Shown: positions 52,678-61,136, counted from the first letter of the stretch. The stretch: DNA of 64,000 nt from Pirellulales bacterium (GCA_016928165.1 JAFGLH010000150.1:1-64000); one strand, 5' to 3'. Numbers and translations are program-made. Notes: generated by a model from the sequence alone, not told the origin.

Positions 52678-54512
52678 CCGACCAGCGCGATCAATACCGC
52701 GATTTGGACGCCTTGCTGGCCGCCGTTTGTGACCGGACGGCTTCGCGGGAAAATATCCGGAGGATCGAGGCGCTGGCCGATCGGGCCGAAGGGCTTGACC
52801 ACGTTCTCGATTACCTGCAACTCGACGGACTGCTGCGCTGGGAGTTCGGCCTGGGCGCGGAAGAAACGGAAATGGGGGCCGAAGGACAAGCTCCCGGCAT
52901 GTCGGCACATTCGCCTTCTCTTCCGATTATCGTCCAGGCGTCCCCGGCGACGCAGACGCCGTGGTTCAGTCTCCAATCGCCGCTGGCCGCCGGAGCGTTC
53001 TCGTATGCGGTCGCCATTTTAATCGTATGCCTGATGTTGCTTGGGGCCTGGAAATACAAAATCAAGCATGATTATCGTGATTTCGCTCAAGACGATAGCC
53101 GCAGATCAACGACTTCCGGCGCATTGGAGCAACCGCAATTAGTCTTCGTCGGCCGCGTCATCGGCATGAAGGACTGCCGCTGGTCCGACCCCAACACCCG
53201 CACATACATCGGCGCGTCGGCGCCGCTGGGCCGCGAATACGCCCTGGCCTCCGGCCTGATGGAGGTTGCCTATAGCGGCGGCGCGAGAGTGATTCTCGAA
53301 GGCCCCTGTTCGTATAAGGTGGAATCCACCGCTGGCGGCTTTTTAGAGCGGGGCAAGCTGACGGCTAATATCAAAACTCAAAGCTCAAAGCCCAAAGCTC
53401 AAAGCTCCGAACACTCTCCCCTCTCCCCTCTCAACTTCCCACTTTTCTCCGTCCGCACTCCTACCGCGATCGTCACCGATCTGGGCACCGAGTTCGGCGT
53501 CGAGGTGGCCGAAAACGGCGAGACCGCCTCGCACGTCTTTCAAGGATCGGTGCAAGTGAAAATTCTCTCCTCTCCCGCAAGCGGGAGAGGGGCCGGGGGT
53601 GAGGGCGGCCTGGTCCTACTTGCCGCCGGCGAGTCGATCATCGTGAGTAGGGTGCGTGCCGGCACGCACCATGACTCCGCGACGGGTGGCGCCGGCTCAG
53701 CCAGTGGCACACTGCGTTTCACGCAACCCGCAACTCCGCCCGAGTTCGTCCGACAAATCCCGCAACCGCCGACGGCATCTTATGGGTCCATGCCGATCAT
53801 GGACTCGGCGGATTTCGCCTGGAAATATGAAATGGACGTCGATCCGACCGCGCAAGATTTGGACGCTAATCCCGGTCCCGACTGGAGACTGCACCGTGGA
53901 GTCGTGCAAGTCGGCGGCGACGGGATCGTGACGTTGGCGTATTTGGACGATCATTCCGGTTGCTTGATCAGCGCCGGACCCGGCGATTCAGAACACTCGC
54001 CAAGCCACGTCTGGAACAACGTCGGCGACGACACCGGTTACACGGTCGAACTGCGCGTCAAGGCCGGCGGAACGACTGATTGGCATGGATATACCCTGGG
54101 GCTGTACTTCACGGCCGTCGATTCCACGACCGATAAATCCTCGGTGGCGGTCATCGCCAATGAATGTACGTTGTGGGACCACACGTCGAAATATCTCGTC
54201 GACAACAACCGCAACGACGATGATTTCCACGTCTTCCGCGTTGCCCAGGAACCGAACGGCGGAAAATATCTCGTGTGGCGCGACGGCGTTTTGATTCGGC
54301 TTTCGGAAGGCTTTCAAACAACAAATTGGAACCGAGTCCAATTCGGCGACATGGGCGCCCGCGGCGGTCCGAACGTGGTCGATTACGTCCGCATCACCAC
54401 CGGCGCGTACGCGCCGCCGAAGCGGACAACGCCTATTCCTTCTTCCACGGAGTTTGAAAAAATGAAAGGAGGTACTTATCGGGGGAAAGCTGAAAGTGGG
54501 CGCTCGTCATGA
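52674..54512 (+). CDS. FecR-domain membrane regulator with LamG-like C-terminus and repeat-derived inserts
   Basis: The 612-residue protein starts at GTG (52674), overlapping the sigma gene. A short cytoplasmic part is followed by one transmembrane helix near 108-127 (SYAVAILIVCLMLLGAW). The periplasmic FecR-like domain has SGGARVILEGPCSYKVES and PTAIVTDLGTEFGVEV. A LamG-like beta domain closes the chain (GYTVELRVKAGGTTDWHGYT; VIANECTLWDHTSKYLVDNN). Three in-frame inserts interrupt FecR: 234-258 (KTQSSKPKAQSSEHSPLSPL), 299-312 (SSPASGRGAGGEGG) and 325-333 (RVRAGTHHD). They arise from a simple repeat and two palindromic repeats. It probably controls the sigma factor. Confidence 0.85.
   Translation: MTDQRDQYRDLDALLAAVCDRTASRENIRRIEALADRAEGLDHVLDYLQLDGLLRWEFGLGAEETEMGAEGQAPGMSAHSPSLPIIVQASPATQTPWFSLQSPLAAGAFSYAVAILIVCLMLLGAWKYKIKHDYRDFAQDDSRRSTTSGALEQPQLVFVGRVIGMKDCRWSDPNTRTYIGASAPLGREYALASGLMEVAYSGGARVILEGPCSYKVESTAGGFLERGKLTANIKTQSSKPKAQSSEHSPLSPLNFPLFSVRTPTAIVTDLGTEFGVEVAENGETASHVFQGSVQVKILSSPASGRGAGGEGGLVLLAAGESIIVSRVRAGTHHDSATGGAGSASGTLRFTQPATPPEFVRQIPQPPTASYGSMPIMDSADFAWKYEMDVDPTAQDLDANPGPDWRLHRGVVQVGGDGIVTLAYLDDHSGCLISAGPGDSEHSPSHVWNNVGDDTGYTVELRVKAGGTTDWHGYTLGLYFTAVDSTTDKSSVAVIANECTLWDHTSKYLVDNNRNDDDFHVFRVAQEPNGGKYLVWRDGVLIRLSEGFQTTNWNRVQFGDMGARGGPNVVDYVRITTGAYAPPKRTTPIPSSTEFEKMKGGTYRGKAESGRSS
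53374..53407 (+). repeat. near-tandem aactcaaagc repeat inside fecR-like gene
   Basis: Four near-copies of ctcaaagc (actcaaagctcaaagcccaaagctcaaagc) encode TQSSKPKAQSS. A ctcccctctcccctctc run follows directly. Such runs are prone to slippage, and each full unit is not a multiple of three, so a change could break the frame. Confidence 0.8.
53568..53608. repeat. ctctcccgcaagcgggagag repeat inside fecR-like gene
   Basis: The hairpin ctctcccgcaagcgggagag is followed by gggccgggggtgagggcgg, the usual tail of this family. It translates as LSSPASGRGAGGEGG. Copies of the same family are at 47723, 55514 and, with another centre, 60799 and 62336. Confidence 0.88.
53647..53672. repeat. gtagggtgcgtgccggcacgcacc repeat inside fecR-like gene
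   Basis: gtagggtgcgtgccggcacgcacc is palindromic and matches the left arm of the element at 8226. It encodes SRVRAGTHH in frame. Confidence 0.85.
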
Positions 54513-54576
54513 GTTCCCATTAAACGGTTAGAGAATAATTTTTGTATGTTTCACCTTTTTTTTGGAGAGACGAATC

Positions 54577-55440
54577 ATGTCAAGCAAGTACTATCTGTTC
54601 GTGTTGCTGATCGTGGCGCTGGCGGCGTGCCCGGCCTCCGCCTACATCATCAATGAAACCGACAACACCCCGTTGTTTTTCGACGATTTCGATTCGCAAC
54701 CGGCCGCCAACGTGTCGCACATCGCCTATCCCGACACCGCCACCGCGGGCCAACCGGTTTCCGCAAACGTCCTCTACGGCGGTTACTACGATTACAATTA
54801 TGGCGGCAGCGGCTGGGGCGCCGGCGGCATGACGCCGAATCGCTATATCCAGGTCACGGATCACAATGACGTGGGCATGGGAGGCGATGATCCGGGGGCG
54901 TACGCCGGATCGAATTACCTGCGACACTACCGCGGGTCTGATACCGCCGGCTATATGGCACAGATCGTTCAAACACCCCAAGATGCCGGCGATCTTATTC
55001 ACTGGGAAATGATGTATTACATTTCGGAAGTCGCGAACGGCAGCGCGCTAACATACTTCCGAAACTTCAATACCAGTAAAATTGCATTTTACTTTGAAGC
55101 GGGAAAAGACGCGTCGGATAACCTGATAATCCGCAATAGCGCCACTACCGGGGTTGGAATATCCGGCATCACTTACGAAATCGATAAGTGGCAAAAGTGG
55201 GAGGTGGATTATGTCGTCGGCGCATCTACTTACTCGCTGACCGTTGACGGCACAACGGTATCGGGGATTTCCGTTTCCGATAGCACCGCTGGATTCAACG
55301 CCGTGTCCTATGGCATGTTCGCGAGCAATTACAACAACGGCCCATGGCACATGGACGAGGTGCCCGAGCCGTCGACGCTGGCGCTGTTGGGCTGTGGTCT
55401 GATCGGACTGCTGGCTTACGCCTGGAGAAAGCGCAAGTAA
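54577..55440 (+). CDS. PEP-CTERM-anchored secreted protein
   Basis: The 287-residue protein has a signal peptide (MSSKYYLFVLLIVALAACPA) and a classic PEP-CTERM tail: VPEPSTLALLGCGLIGLLAY followed by WRKRK. Exosortase cleaves this tail and moves the protein to the surface or matrix. The body (FFDDFDSQPAANVSHIAYPD; EIDKWQKWEVDYVVG; YSLTVDGTTVSG) is a LamG-like beta sandwich, echoing the LamG domain of the FecR-like protein upstream. The start MSSKYYLF at 54577 is preferred over a TTG five codons earlier. No exosortase gene is in the window. Confidence 0.9.
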   Translation: MSSKYYLFVLLIVALAACPASAYIINETDNTPLFFDDFDSQPAANVSHIAYPDTATAGQPVSANVLYGGYYDYNYGGSGWGAGGMTPNRYIQVTDHNDVGMGGDDPGAYAGSNYLRHYRGSDTAGYMAQIVQTPQDAGDLIHWEMMYYISEVANGSALTYFRNFNTSKIAFYFEAGKDASDNLIIRNSATTGVGISGITYEIDKWQKWEVDYVVGASTYSLTVDGTTVSGISVSDSTAGFNAVSYGMFASNYNNGPWHMDEVPEPSTLALLGCGLIGLLAYAWRKRK

Positions 55441-55466
55441 AACGGAATTCATTCCGTTCGTTTTTG
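55441..55466 (+). terminator. probable terminator hairpin
   Basis: aacggaat-tc-attccgtt forms an eight-base-pair stem directly after the PEP-CTERM stop codon and is followed by cgtttttg. The stem is short, so termination may be partial. Confidence 0.6.
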
Positions 55467-55474
55467 AAATGATC

Positions 55475-55505
55475 GTTGGGGGGGTGGTTTAACCACCCCC
55501 CCAAC
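55475..55505. terminator. strong G/C hairpin, possible bidirectional terminator
   Basis: gttgggggggtggttt/aaccacccccccaac is a perfect stem of at least 15 bp but lacks a T tract afterwards. It may end transcription weakly, or is another repeat-derived hairpin. Confidence 0.5.
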
Positions 55506-55513
55506 TGAAAATA

Positions 55514-55555
55514 CTCCCCTCTCCCGTAAACGGGAGAGGGGTCGGGGAGAGGGCG
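55514..55555. repeat. ctctcccgtaaacgggagag repeat
   Basis: The hairpin cccctctcccgtaaacgggagagggg is followed by tcggggagagggcgg. It belongs to the family found inside hydE and the fecR-like gene. It lies in the gap before the DUF1559 gene. Confidence 0.88.
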
Positions 55556-55599
55556 GATCGAATAACGACACACCGACATAATTCAATTGGATTTGTGTT

Positions 55600-56691
55600 A
55601 TGAAAACACCTTATCAAACCACATCCGCCGCGAGGACGCGGCGGCTAAATAGCCACCCCCGCGAGCGCAGTCGCGTGGCGTTTCCCGAATCCCCGCATCC
55701 CCGCATCCCCAAATGCCCACGAGCGTTTACGCTCGTCGAGCTGCTTGTCGTTATCACGATCATCGGCGTGTTGATCGCCTTGTTGCTTCCGGCCGTCCAA
55801 GCCGCCCGCGAGGCGGCGCGAAGGGCGCAGTGCGCTAACAACTTCCATCAGGTCAGCGTGGCCTTGCATAACTACGCCGAAAAAATCGGCGCCTTTCCGC
55901 CCGGCTATATGCACTATGGCTGGTCGAGCGACGCGGTCGATTGCGGGCCGATCCCGTTTCCCGGCGGATCGAACGCCGGAACCGGCCCCAACGGCCCCAT
56001 GTACGCCGGCGCCGGCTGGTTCGCCTTCATTCTTCCGCAGATGGAACAACAGGCCGTGTGGAACATGTTCGATTTCTCCGTGGCCGCCTGGAATCGGCCG
56101 AACTTCACGGCCGCCGGAAATATCTTTCCCACAATCCTCTGTCCCAGCGACGCGGGCAACGACGAACTGATCAATTATACCAATACCGGAACGAACGGCG
56201 TTTTGCCCGAGGAAGATGTGGGGCAGACGAACATCGCCGGCGTTGCCGACACGCTCAACTGGACGTGCAGCGAAGGCTCGTGGGCGAAGACCTTCGGACG
56301 CAACGACGGCATGTTCGGCGGACGCGGCTGCTGTCGGGTCGCAGACGTCGCCGACGGACTAAGCCACACCATCATGCTGATCGAAGTCACCGGCGGCGGA
56401 CCAGGCTCTCATAAGGGATTCTCATGGGTAGGACAGGCCATGATCGACATGGAACACGGCATTAACAGCGACACCACGCTCCCCGGCGGGGGAGAGCTTT
56501 CCGATCCCTCGGGCGGGACGATCTGGCAGTCGCGGCTGGCCGGCCCGTCGAGCTGGCATCCCGGCGGATGTAACTGCGCGCTGGGCGACGGCAGCGCCCA
56601 TTTCCTTTACGAAGACATCGACCAGAGTGTTTTGGAGGCCCTGACCACCCGCGCCGGCGGGGAGGTGATCAGCGCCAACGCCGCGTTTTGA
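55600..56691 (+). CDS. DUF1559 domain protein with type IV pilin-like N-terminus
   Basis: The 363-residue protein has a long basic leader, then the prepilin motif AFTLVELLVVITIIGVLIALLL and the DUF1559 signature LLPAVQAAREAARRAQCANN. The C-terminus has the family ending LGDGSAHFLYEDIDQSVLEA. Such proteins are anchored in or assembled at the envelope, and planctomycetes carry dozens of them; their function is not established. The leader of about 40 residues is encoded by small palindromes (ccgccgcgaggacgcggcgg) and is longer than normal; no in-frame ATG lies nearer. It is in the sigma/FecR island. Confidence 0.93.
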   Translation: MKTPYQTTSAARTRRLNSHPRERSRVAFPESPHPRIPKCPRAFTLVELLVVITIIGVLIALLLPAVQAAREAARRAQCANNFHQVSVALHNYAEKIGAFPPGYMHYGWSSDAVDCGPIPFPGGSNAGTGPNGPMYAGAGWFAFILPQMEQQAVWNMFDFSVAAWNRPNFTAAGNIFPTILCPSDAGNDELINYTNTGTNGVLPEEDVGQTNIAGVADTLNWTCSEGSWAKTFGRNDGMFGGRGCCRVADVADGLSHTIMLIEVTGGGPGSHKGFSWVGQAMIDMEHGINSDTTLPGGGELSDPSGGTIWQSRLAGPSSWHPGGCNCALGDGSAHFLYEDIDQSVLEALTTRAGGEVISANAAF

Positions 56692-56749
56692 TTTTCCGAT
56701 ATATCCGAATGTAAAGCCGCGACCAGTGGTCGCGCAAAAGAGGAACGCC

Positions 56750-57172
56750 ATGACAGCTCGGGCGCAGATTGTATGTTTGACTCTACTCCTGCTCATCCCA
56801 GTCGGTTGCGGTTATCGCAGCAGCCTCGACCGAAAGGTGATCTCCGGCACGATAACCATTGGCGGCGAGAAGGCGCCGCGGGGATTCGTGCGATTCGTTC
56901 CGATCGAGGGCACTCAAGGTCCGGCCACCTCGGCCCGCATTTCCGACGGCGAATATCGCGCGACCAACCGCGGCGGCGTCCCCTTCGGCAAGCATCGCGT
57001 CGAGATCGCCGCCCAACGCCCGACCGGCGAGATGATCGACCTGGGCGGCGGCCAATTTACCGAAAAATTGGAGCAGATCGGCGACAAGAAGTACGCCGGC
57101 AAGGACTCGCCGCTCAGAGTTGAAGTCAACGCCGACAGTAAAGATCGAATGGACTTCGAGATTACCGAGTAG
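56750..57172 (+). CDS. small lipoprotein with carboxypeptidase-regulatory-like fold
   Basis: The 140-residue product has a lipobox LLIPVGCGYR and a beta-rich mature part (KVISGTITIGGEKAPRGFVR; GVPFGKHRVEIAAQ), as seen in the small lipoproteins that follow DUF1559 genes in planctomycetes. The stop codon TAG (57170-57172) is provided by the palindromic repeat at 57169, which shows that the repeat entered at or trimmed the gene's end. The ATG at 56750 (MTARAQIVCLTLLLL) is preferred to an earlier in-frame start. It is probably paired with the DUF1559 protein. Confidence 0.8.
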   Translation: MTARAQIVCLTLLLLIPVGCGYRSSLDRKVISGTITIGGEKAPRGFVRFVPIEGTQGPATSARISDGEYRATNRGGVPFGKHRVEIAAQRPTGEMIDLGGGQFTEKLEQIGDKKYAGKDSPLRVEVNADSKDRMDFEITE

Positions 57173-57249
57173 GTCAGGTACCCCGTACCTGACAATTTCT
57201 TCCAATCCGTTCTCGGGCGATCGTGTCAGGTACGGCGTACCTGACCTAC
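57169..57249. repeat. GTAGGTCAGGTAC palindromic repeat, copy 4
   Basis: The arms gtaggtcaggtaccccgtac and gtcaggtacggcgtacctga are inverted around about 30 bases, closely matching the copies at 14088 and 28222. The tag of gtaggtcagg is the stop codon of the lipoprotein gene. A further degenerate ctgacctac follows shortly downstream. Confidence 0.9.
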
Positions 57250-57404
57250 AATACTACAATACTGACCTACGACCTACAAAAACAGGTGGCAAATGGGCCA
57301 GTGAGTCTGTTATAATGTAGCCGTCATTTTGTATAGCAATCTTACCAAACAACTTACCATCCTGCCGGTCTTATCGCACTGACGGGCGGGCGAGGGGGAT
57401 TAAA

Positions 57405-58631
57405 ATGGAAATACGCGATTTTGATGACCAACACCAACAATTACCCAATTCAACGCTAAATCGCCGTAAAATGCTGATCGGCGCCGGCGCGGCGGCGGCT
57501 TGGGTTGCCCTGGGCGGCGGACGCCGGGCCGCGGCCGAATCGCCGAAGGCCGTCGTCCATGAAACCAAAATCATCAGCCGACAACCGGACTATTACCACG
57601 GCTGGCCGACCATCGCGCGGCGAAAAAACGGCGAACTGCTCGTCGTCTACTCCGGCGGACGCGAACGCCACGTCGGTCCATTCGGTCGCGTGGAAATGAT
57701 GCGATCGCACGACGACGGAAAGACCTGGGGGTGGCCCTGCGTGATACTCGACATGGAAATCGACGTCCGCGACGCCGGCGTCATGGAGACCGACAAGAGA
57801 ACGCTGCTGGTCACCACATTCACCTCCACGGCCTACCTCAAGCGGCTAGAGGCGGAAATCAAACGAGCGGAGGAAAAAAAGAAAGGTGCTTGGACCCCCG
57901 AACACATCGACAACTGGCGGGCCGCGCACGAAAGACTCACCGACGAACAACGCAAGCAACTCATTGGCGCGTGGATGATCCGCTCGACCGACGACGGCCT
58001 GACCTGGTCTCAGCCGTATAAGTGCCCGGTGGACGCGCCCCACGGCCCGATTCAATTAGCCGACGGCCGACAGCTTTACGCGGGCAAGGAGATCGGCGGC
58101 GACGGCCGGATCGGCGTTTGCCAATCGACCGACGATGGACAGACGTGGCAATGGTTGGCCGAGATTCCGGCGCGACCCGGCGACGATCCGGCAAAAGACT
58201 ATCACGAGCTGCACGGCGTCGAGGCCGTCGACGGCCGGGTCATCGTACAGATCAGAAACCACAACAAGCGGAACAACAACGAAACGTTGCAAACCGAATC
58301 GTCCGACGGCGGGAGGACTTGGACCGCGCCGCATCCGATCGGCGCGTGGGGATTGCCCTCGCATCTGCTGCGATTGAAAGACAACCGGCTGCTGATGACC
58401 TACGGCTATCGGCGCAAGCCGTACGGAAATCAAGCGAGAATCAGCGCGGACAACGGCCGCGCGTGGTCCGGGCCAATCGTCGTCTCCGCCGACGGCGCCA
58501 ACGGAGACCTCGGCTATCCGTCGACCGTGCAACTCGCCGACGGCGCGCTGTTGACCGTTTGGTACGAGCAATCGCACGGGGGCAAGTTCCCCGCCGTCTT
58601 GCGGCAGGCACGTTGGTCGCTCGATCAGTAA
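57405..58631 (+). CDS. secreted sialidase-like protein (BNR/Asp-box)
   Basis: The 408-residue protein has a Tat-type signal (NRRKMLIGAGAAAAW), which predicts export in folded form. It has five Asp-box motifs of the beta-propeller fold: SHDDGKTWGW, STDDGLTWSQ, STDDGQTWQW, SSDGGRTWTA and SADNGRAWSG. The family holds GH33 exo-sialidases, but the complete Arg triad cannot be confirmed here, so other substrates are possible. The GH59-like gene follows after 71 bases. Removal of terminal sialic acid would expose galactosyl residues for that enzyme; this is a linkage by inference. Confidence 0.85.
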   Translation: MEIRDFDDQHQQLPNSTLNRRKMLIGAGAAAAWVALGGGRRAAAESPKAVVHETKIISRQPDYYHGWPTIARRKNGELLVVYSGGRERHVGPFGRVEMMRSHDDGKTWGWPCVILDMEIDVRDAGVMETDKRTLLVTTFTSTAYLKRLEAEIKRAEEKKKGAWTPEHIDNWRAAHERLTDEQRKQLIGAWMIRSTDDGLTWSQPYKCPVDAPHGPIQLADGRQLYAGKEIGGDGRIGVCQSTDDGQTWQWLAEIPARPGDDPAKDYHELHGVEAVDGRVIVQIRNHNKRNNNETLQTESSDGGRTWTAPHPIGAWGLPSHLLRLKDNRLLMTYGYRRKPYGNQARISADNGRAWSGPIVVSADGANGDLGYPSTVQLADGALLTVWYEQSHGGKFPAVLRQARWSLDQ

Positions 58632-58702
58632 TCGCGCGACGGAAAAACACTGCCGGACAAGCCGGCCGTGGCGCCCGACTCCCATTTGGCATATTCAATA
58701 CC

Positions 58703-60694
58703 ATGAAACGATTCCCAAGATGGTTCTTGTTGTGCTGGATGGCCTTTAGTTCGGCGTCGGCGTTTGCTTCCGGCATCCGGCCGATTGAAATCGACGGGCA
58801 TGGACCGGGGCGGGTATTCGAGGGGATTGGCGCGCTGAGCGCCGGCGCGTCGTCGCGATTGTTGATCGACTATCCCGGGCCTCAACGCGGCGAAATACTC
58901 GATCTGTTGTTCAAGCCGAACTTCGGCGCCGCCTTTCATCATCTGAAAGTGGAGGTCGGCGGCGACGTCAATTCGACCGACGGCACGGAACCGAGCCACG
59001 CCCGAACGCGCGAAGAATTCGATAACCCCCGGCCCGAGTATTTCCGGCGGGGATACGAGTGGTGGCTGATGCGCGAGGCGAAACGCCGCGACCCGCGGAT
59101 CGCCTTGGACGTGCTCCAATGGGGCGCGCCGGCCTGGATCGGCGAAAAGGATCATCCCTGGCCCGACGATCCCGACGCGCTCGAATGGCCGCAAAGAAAA
59201 TCGCTCAACGCCAGGAAGTTCTACACTCGGGACAATGCCGAGTTCGTCGCCGCGTTCATCCGCGGAGCGAAGAAATATCACGATCTGGATATCGACTTCT
59301 GCGGAATCTGGAACGAAACGCCCCACGACCTGGAGTGGATCAAACTGCTGCGGCGGACGCTCGACGGCGGCGGGCTGGAACGGGTGAAGATCGTCGCTTC
59401 GGACCAGACCGACGATTGGAACATCGTCGAGGCCATGGAGCGCGACCCGGCGTTGAAGGCCGCCGTTCACGCCGTCGGCGTTCATTACCCGAAGTATCGC
59501 AGCAGCGACGCGGCCCGGCGGTGCGGCAAGCCGCTCTCGGCCAGCGAGGACGGCCCGCTGCGGCCGTTGAACGATTGGTCGGCGGCCGGGGCCTTGGCGA
59601 AAATCTACAACCGCAACTACGTCCTCGGCCGCATGACCCGCACGGTGATCTGGAGCCTGGCGACGGCCTACTACGACGCGCTGCCTTGGCCCGACTCGGG
59701 TCCGATCAAGGCCGACTCGCCGTGGTCGGGCCACTACGAAGTGCATCCCGCCCTGTGGGCCGTCGCCCATACGACGCAGTTCGTTCGCCCGGGGTGGCAA
59801 TACCTCGACTGCGCCTGCGGAATGCTCCGCTATCAGGGAAGCTACGTATCGTTGCGAAGCCCCGCGCCGGACGACGATTACAGCATCGTCGCCGAGACGG
59901 TCGACGCCCGGCGACCGCAGACGCTGGTGTTTCGCGTCGGCGGCGGGCTATCGGCCAAACCGTTGCACGTCTGGCGGAGCGACCGCCGCAGCCAATTCGA
60001 GCGGCTCGACGATCTGCCCGTGCTCGACGGCTTGCTGACCGTCACTTTTGAGCCGGGATGCATCTACTCGCTGACCACGACCACCGGGCAGCAAAAGGGC
60101 CGGACGAATCCGCCGCCGTCCGCCGACTTCCCGTTCCCGTATACCGATGATTTCGACGACGGCCGGGTGGGCGGATTGCCGAACTATTTTTCCGACCAGG
60201 GCGGCGTGTTCGAGATCGCCGACCGGCCCGACGGCGGACGCTGTCTGCGGCAGTCGCTCGCCCGGCAAGGCATCGATTGGCACAGCCATCCCAACCCCGA
60301 GCCGTACACCATGATCGGCTCGAAGGACTGGCGCGACTACGGCGTAAGCTGCCAGGCGTTCGTGGAGGACTCGGGCTACGCGGCCGTTTACGGACGAATT
60401 GCCGAGGGCCTGCAAAGCGAGCAGCCGCCGCGCGGATACTGGTTGAAGGCGAACGCCGACGGCCGTTGGGAATTGAAGGCCTCCACAAAAACATTGGCTA
60501 GCGGGCGGGCGCCGTTCCCCGCCGACCGCTGGCATACGCTCGAGTTGCGGTTCGACGGGCCGCGAATCACCGCCCTGATTGACGGCGAACAGATGGCTTC
60601 CATCGAGGACCGCGCCTACAGCGGCGGCATGGCCGGACTGGGCAGCGGATGGAACCGCGCCCGCTTCGACGATTTTGCGGTCCGGGCACTATGA
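58703..60694 (+). CDS. GH59 galactocerebrosidase-like enzyme
   Basis: The 663-residue product starts at MKRFPRWFLLCWMAFSSASA (58703), a signal peptide; the track start at 58022 runs inside the sialidase gene in another frame. It resembles animal galactosylceramidase: VFEGIGALSAGASSRLLIDY, DLLFKPNFGAAFHHLKVEVG, RGYEWWLMREAKRRDP, FCGIWNE (acid/base Glu), LSASEDGP (nucleophile Glu), NRNYVLGRMTRTVIWSL and HPALWAVAHTTQFVRPGWQY. The C-terminal LamG-like sandwich is also conserved. It should remove beta-galactose from galactolipids or related glycans. The acceptor in this organism is unknown. Confidence 0.92.
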   Translation: MKRFPRWFLLCWMAFSSASAFASGIRPIEIDGHGPGRVFEGIGALSAGASSRLLIDYPGPQRGEILDLLFKPNFGAAFHHLKVEVGGDVNSTDGTEPSHARTREEFDNPRPEYFRRGYEWWLMREAKRRDPRIALDVLQWGAPAWIGEKDHPWPDDPDALEWPQRKSLNARKFYTRDNAEFVAAFIRGAKKYHDLDIDFCGIWNETPHDLEWIKLLRRTLDGGGLERVKIVASDQTDDWNIVEAMERDPALKAAVHAVGVHYPKYRSSDAARRCGKPLSASEDGPLRPLNDWSAAGALAKIYNRNYVLGRMTRTVIWSLATAYYDALPWPDSGPIKADSPWSGHYEVHPALWAVAHTTQFVRPGWQYLDCACGMLRYQGSYVSLRSPAPDDDYSIVAETVDARRPQTLVFRVGGGLSAKPLHVWRSDRRSQFERLDDLPVLDGLLTVTFEPGCIYSLTTTTGQQKGRTNPPPSADFPFPYTDDFDDGRVGGLPNYFSDQGGVFEIADRPDGGRCLRQSLARQGIDWHSHPNPEPYTMIGSKDWRDYGVSCQAFVEDSGYAAVYGRIAEGLQSEQPPRGYWLKANADGRWELKASTKTLASGRAPFPADRWHTLELRFDGPRITALIDGEQMASIEDRAYSGGMAGLGSGWNRARFDDFAVRAL

Positions 60695-60798
60695 TTTTTA
60701 TTCGGAATTGCTCCGGCGGTTGGGATTGATCCGCAAACTGGACCTTGGCGGAGGGCAGGCCCGCTTTCACGGCAACGCCGAACAACACGCCCATATCT

Positions 60799-60965
60799 AA
60801 GAACGTGTTTTGAAAATCTCCCCTCCCCCTTTGGGAGATGGATCGGGGGTGAGGGCGGCTTGGATTGCATCGTCAACTTACGATGTTTTTCAGTCGATCG
60901 GCCCTTGTCCTAGCCCTCTCCCAAAGGGAGAGGGGACTAATTTTTCAATTTCAAAACACGTTCTA
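60799..60965. mobile_element. MITE-like element with terminal inverted repeats
   Basis: About 167 bases are bounded by inverted ends: aagaacgtgttttgaaaat on the left and atttcaaaacacgttct on the right, flanked by taa on both sides. Inside are ctcccctccccctttgggag and ctctcccaaagggagagggg hairpins. It codes for nothing. The size, terminal inverted repeats and the lack of genes fit a miniature transposable element. Confidence 0.78.
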
Positions 60966-61136
60966 AGGTGTCCGCCGCGGCAGGGTGGACAATATCGACC
61001 CGCCGCGACTTGACTTTGCCGGGCCAGAGACGAAAAATTGCAGCGGCTACCGGATTATCGGTTGCACGTTGCGGTATTGCGGCGTCTGCCCGCGCTGCGG
61101 GAAGACTTCAACCCATATAAAAAAGGAGAAGCAAAG

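Noticed and set aside
58022-58702. N-terminal 227 codons of the track's 890-residue ORF
   Set aside because: This part overlaps the sialidase-like gene in another frame and is Arg-rich; the true GH59-like protein starts at the signal peptide at 58703.
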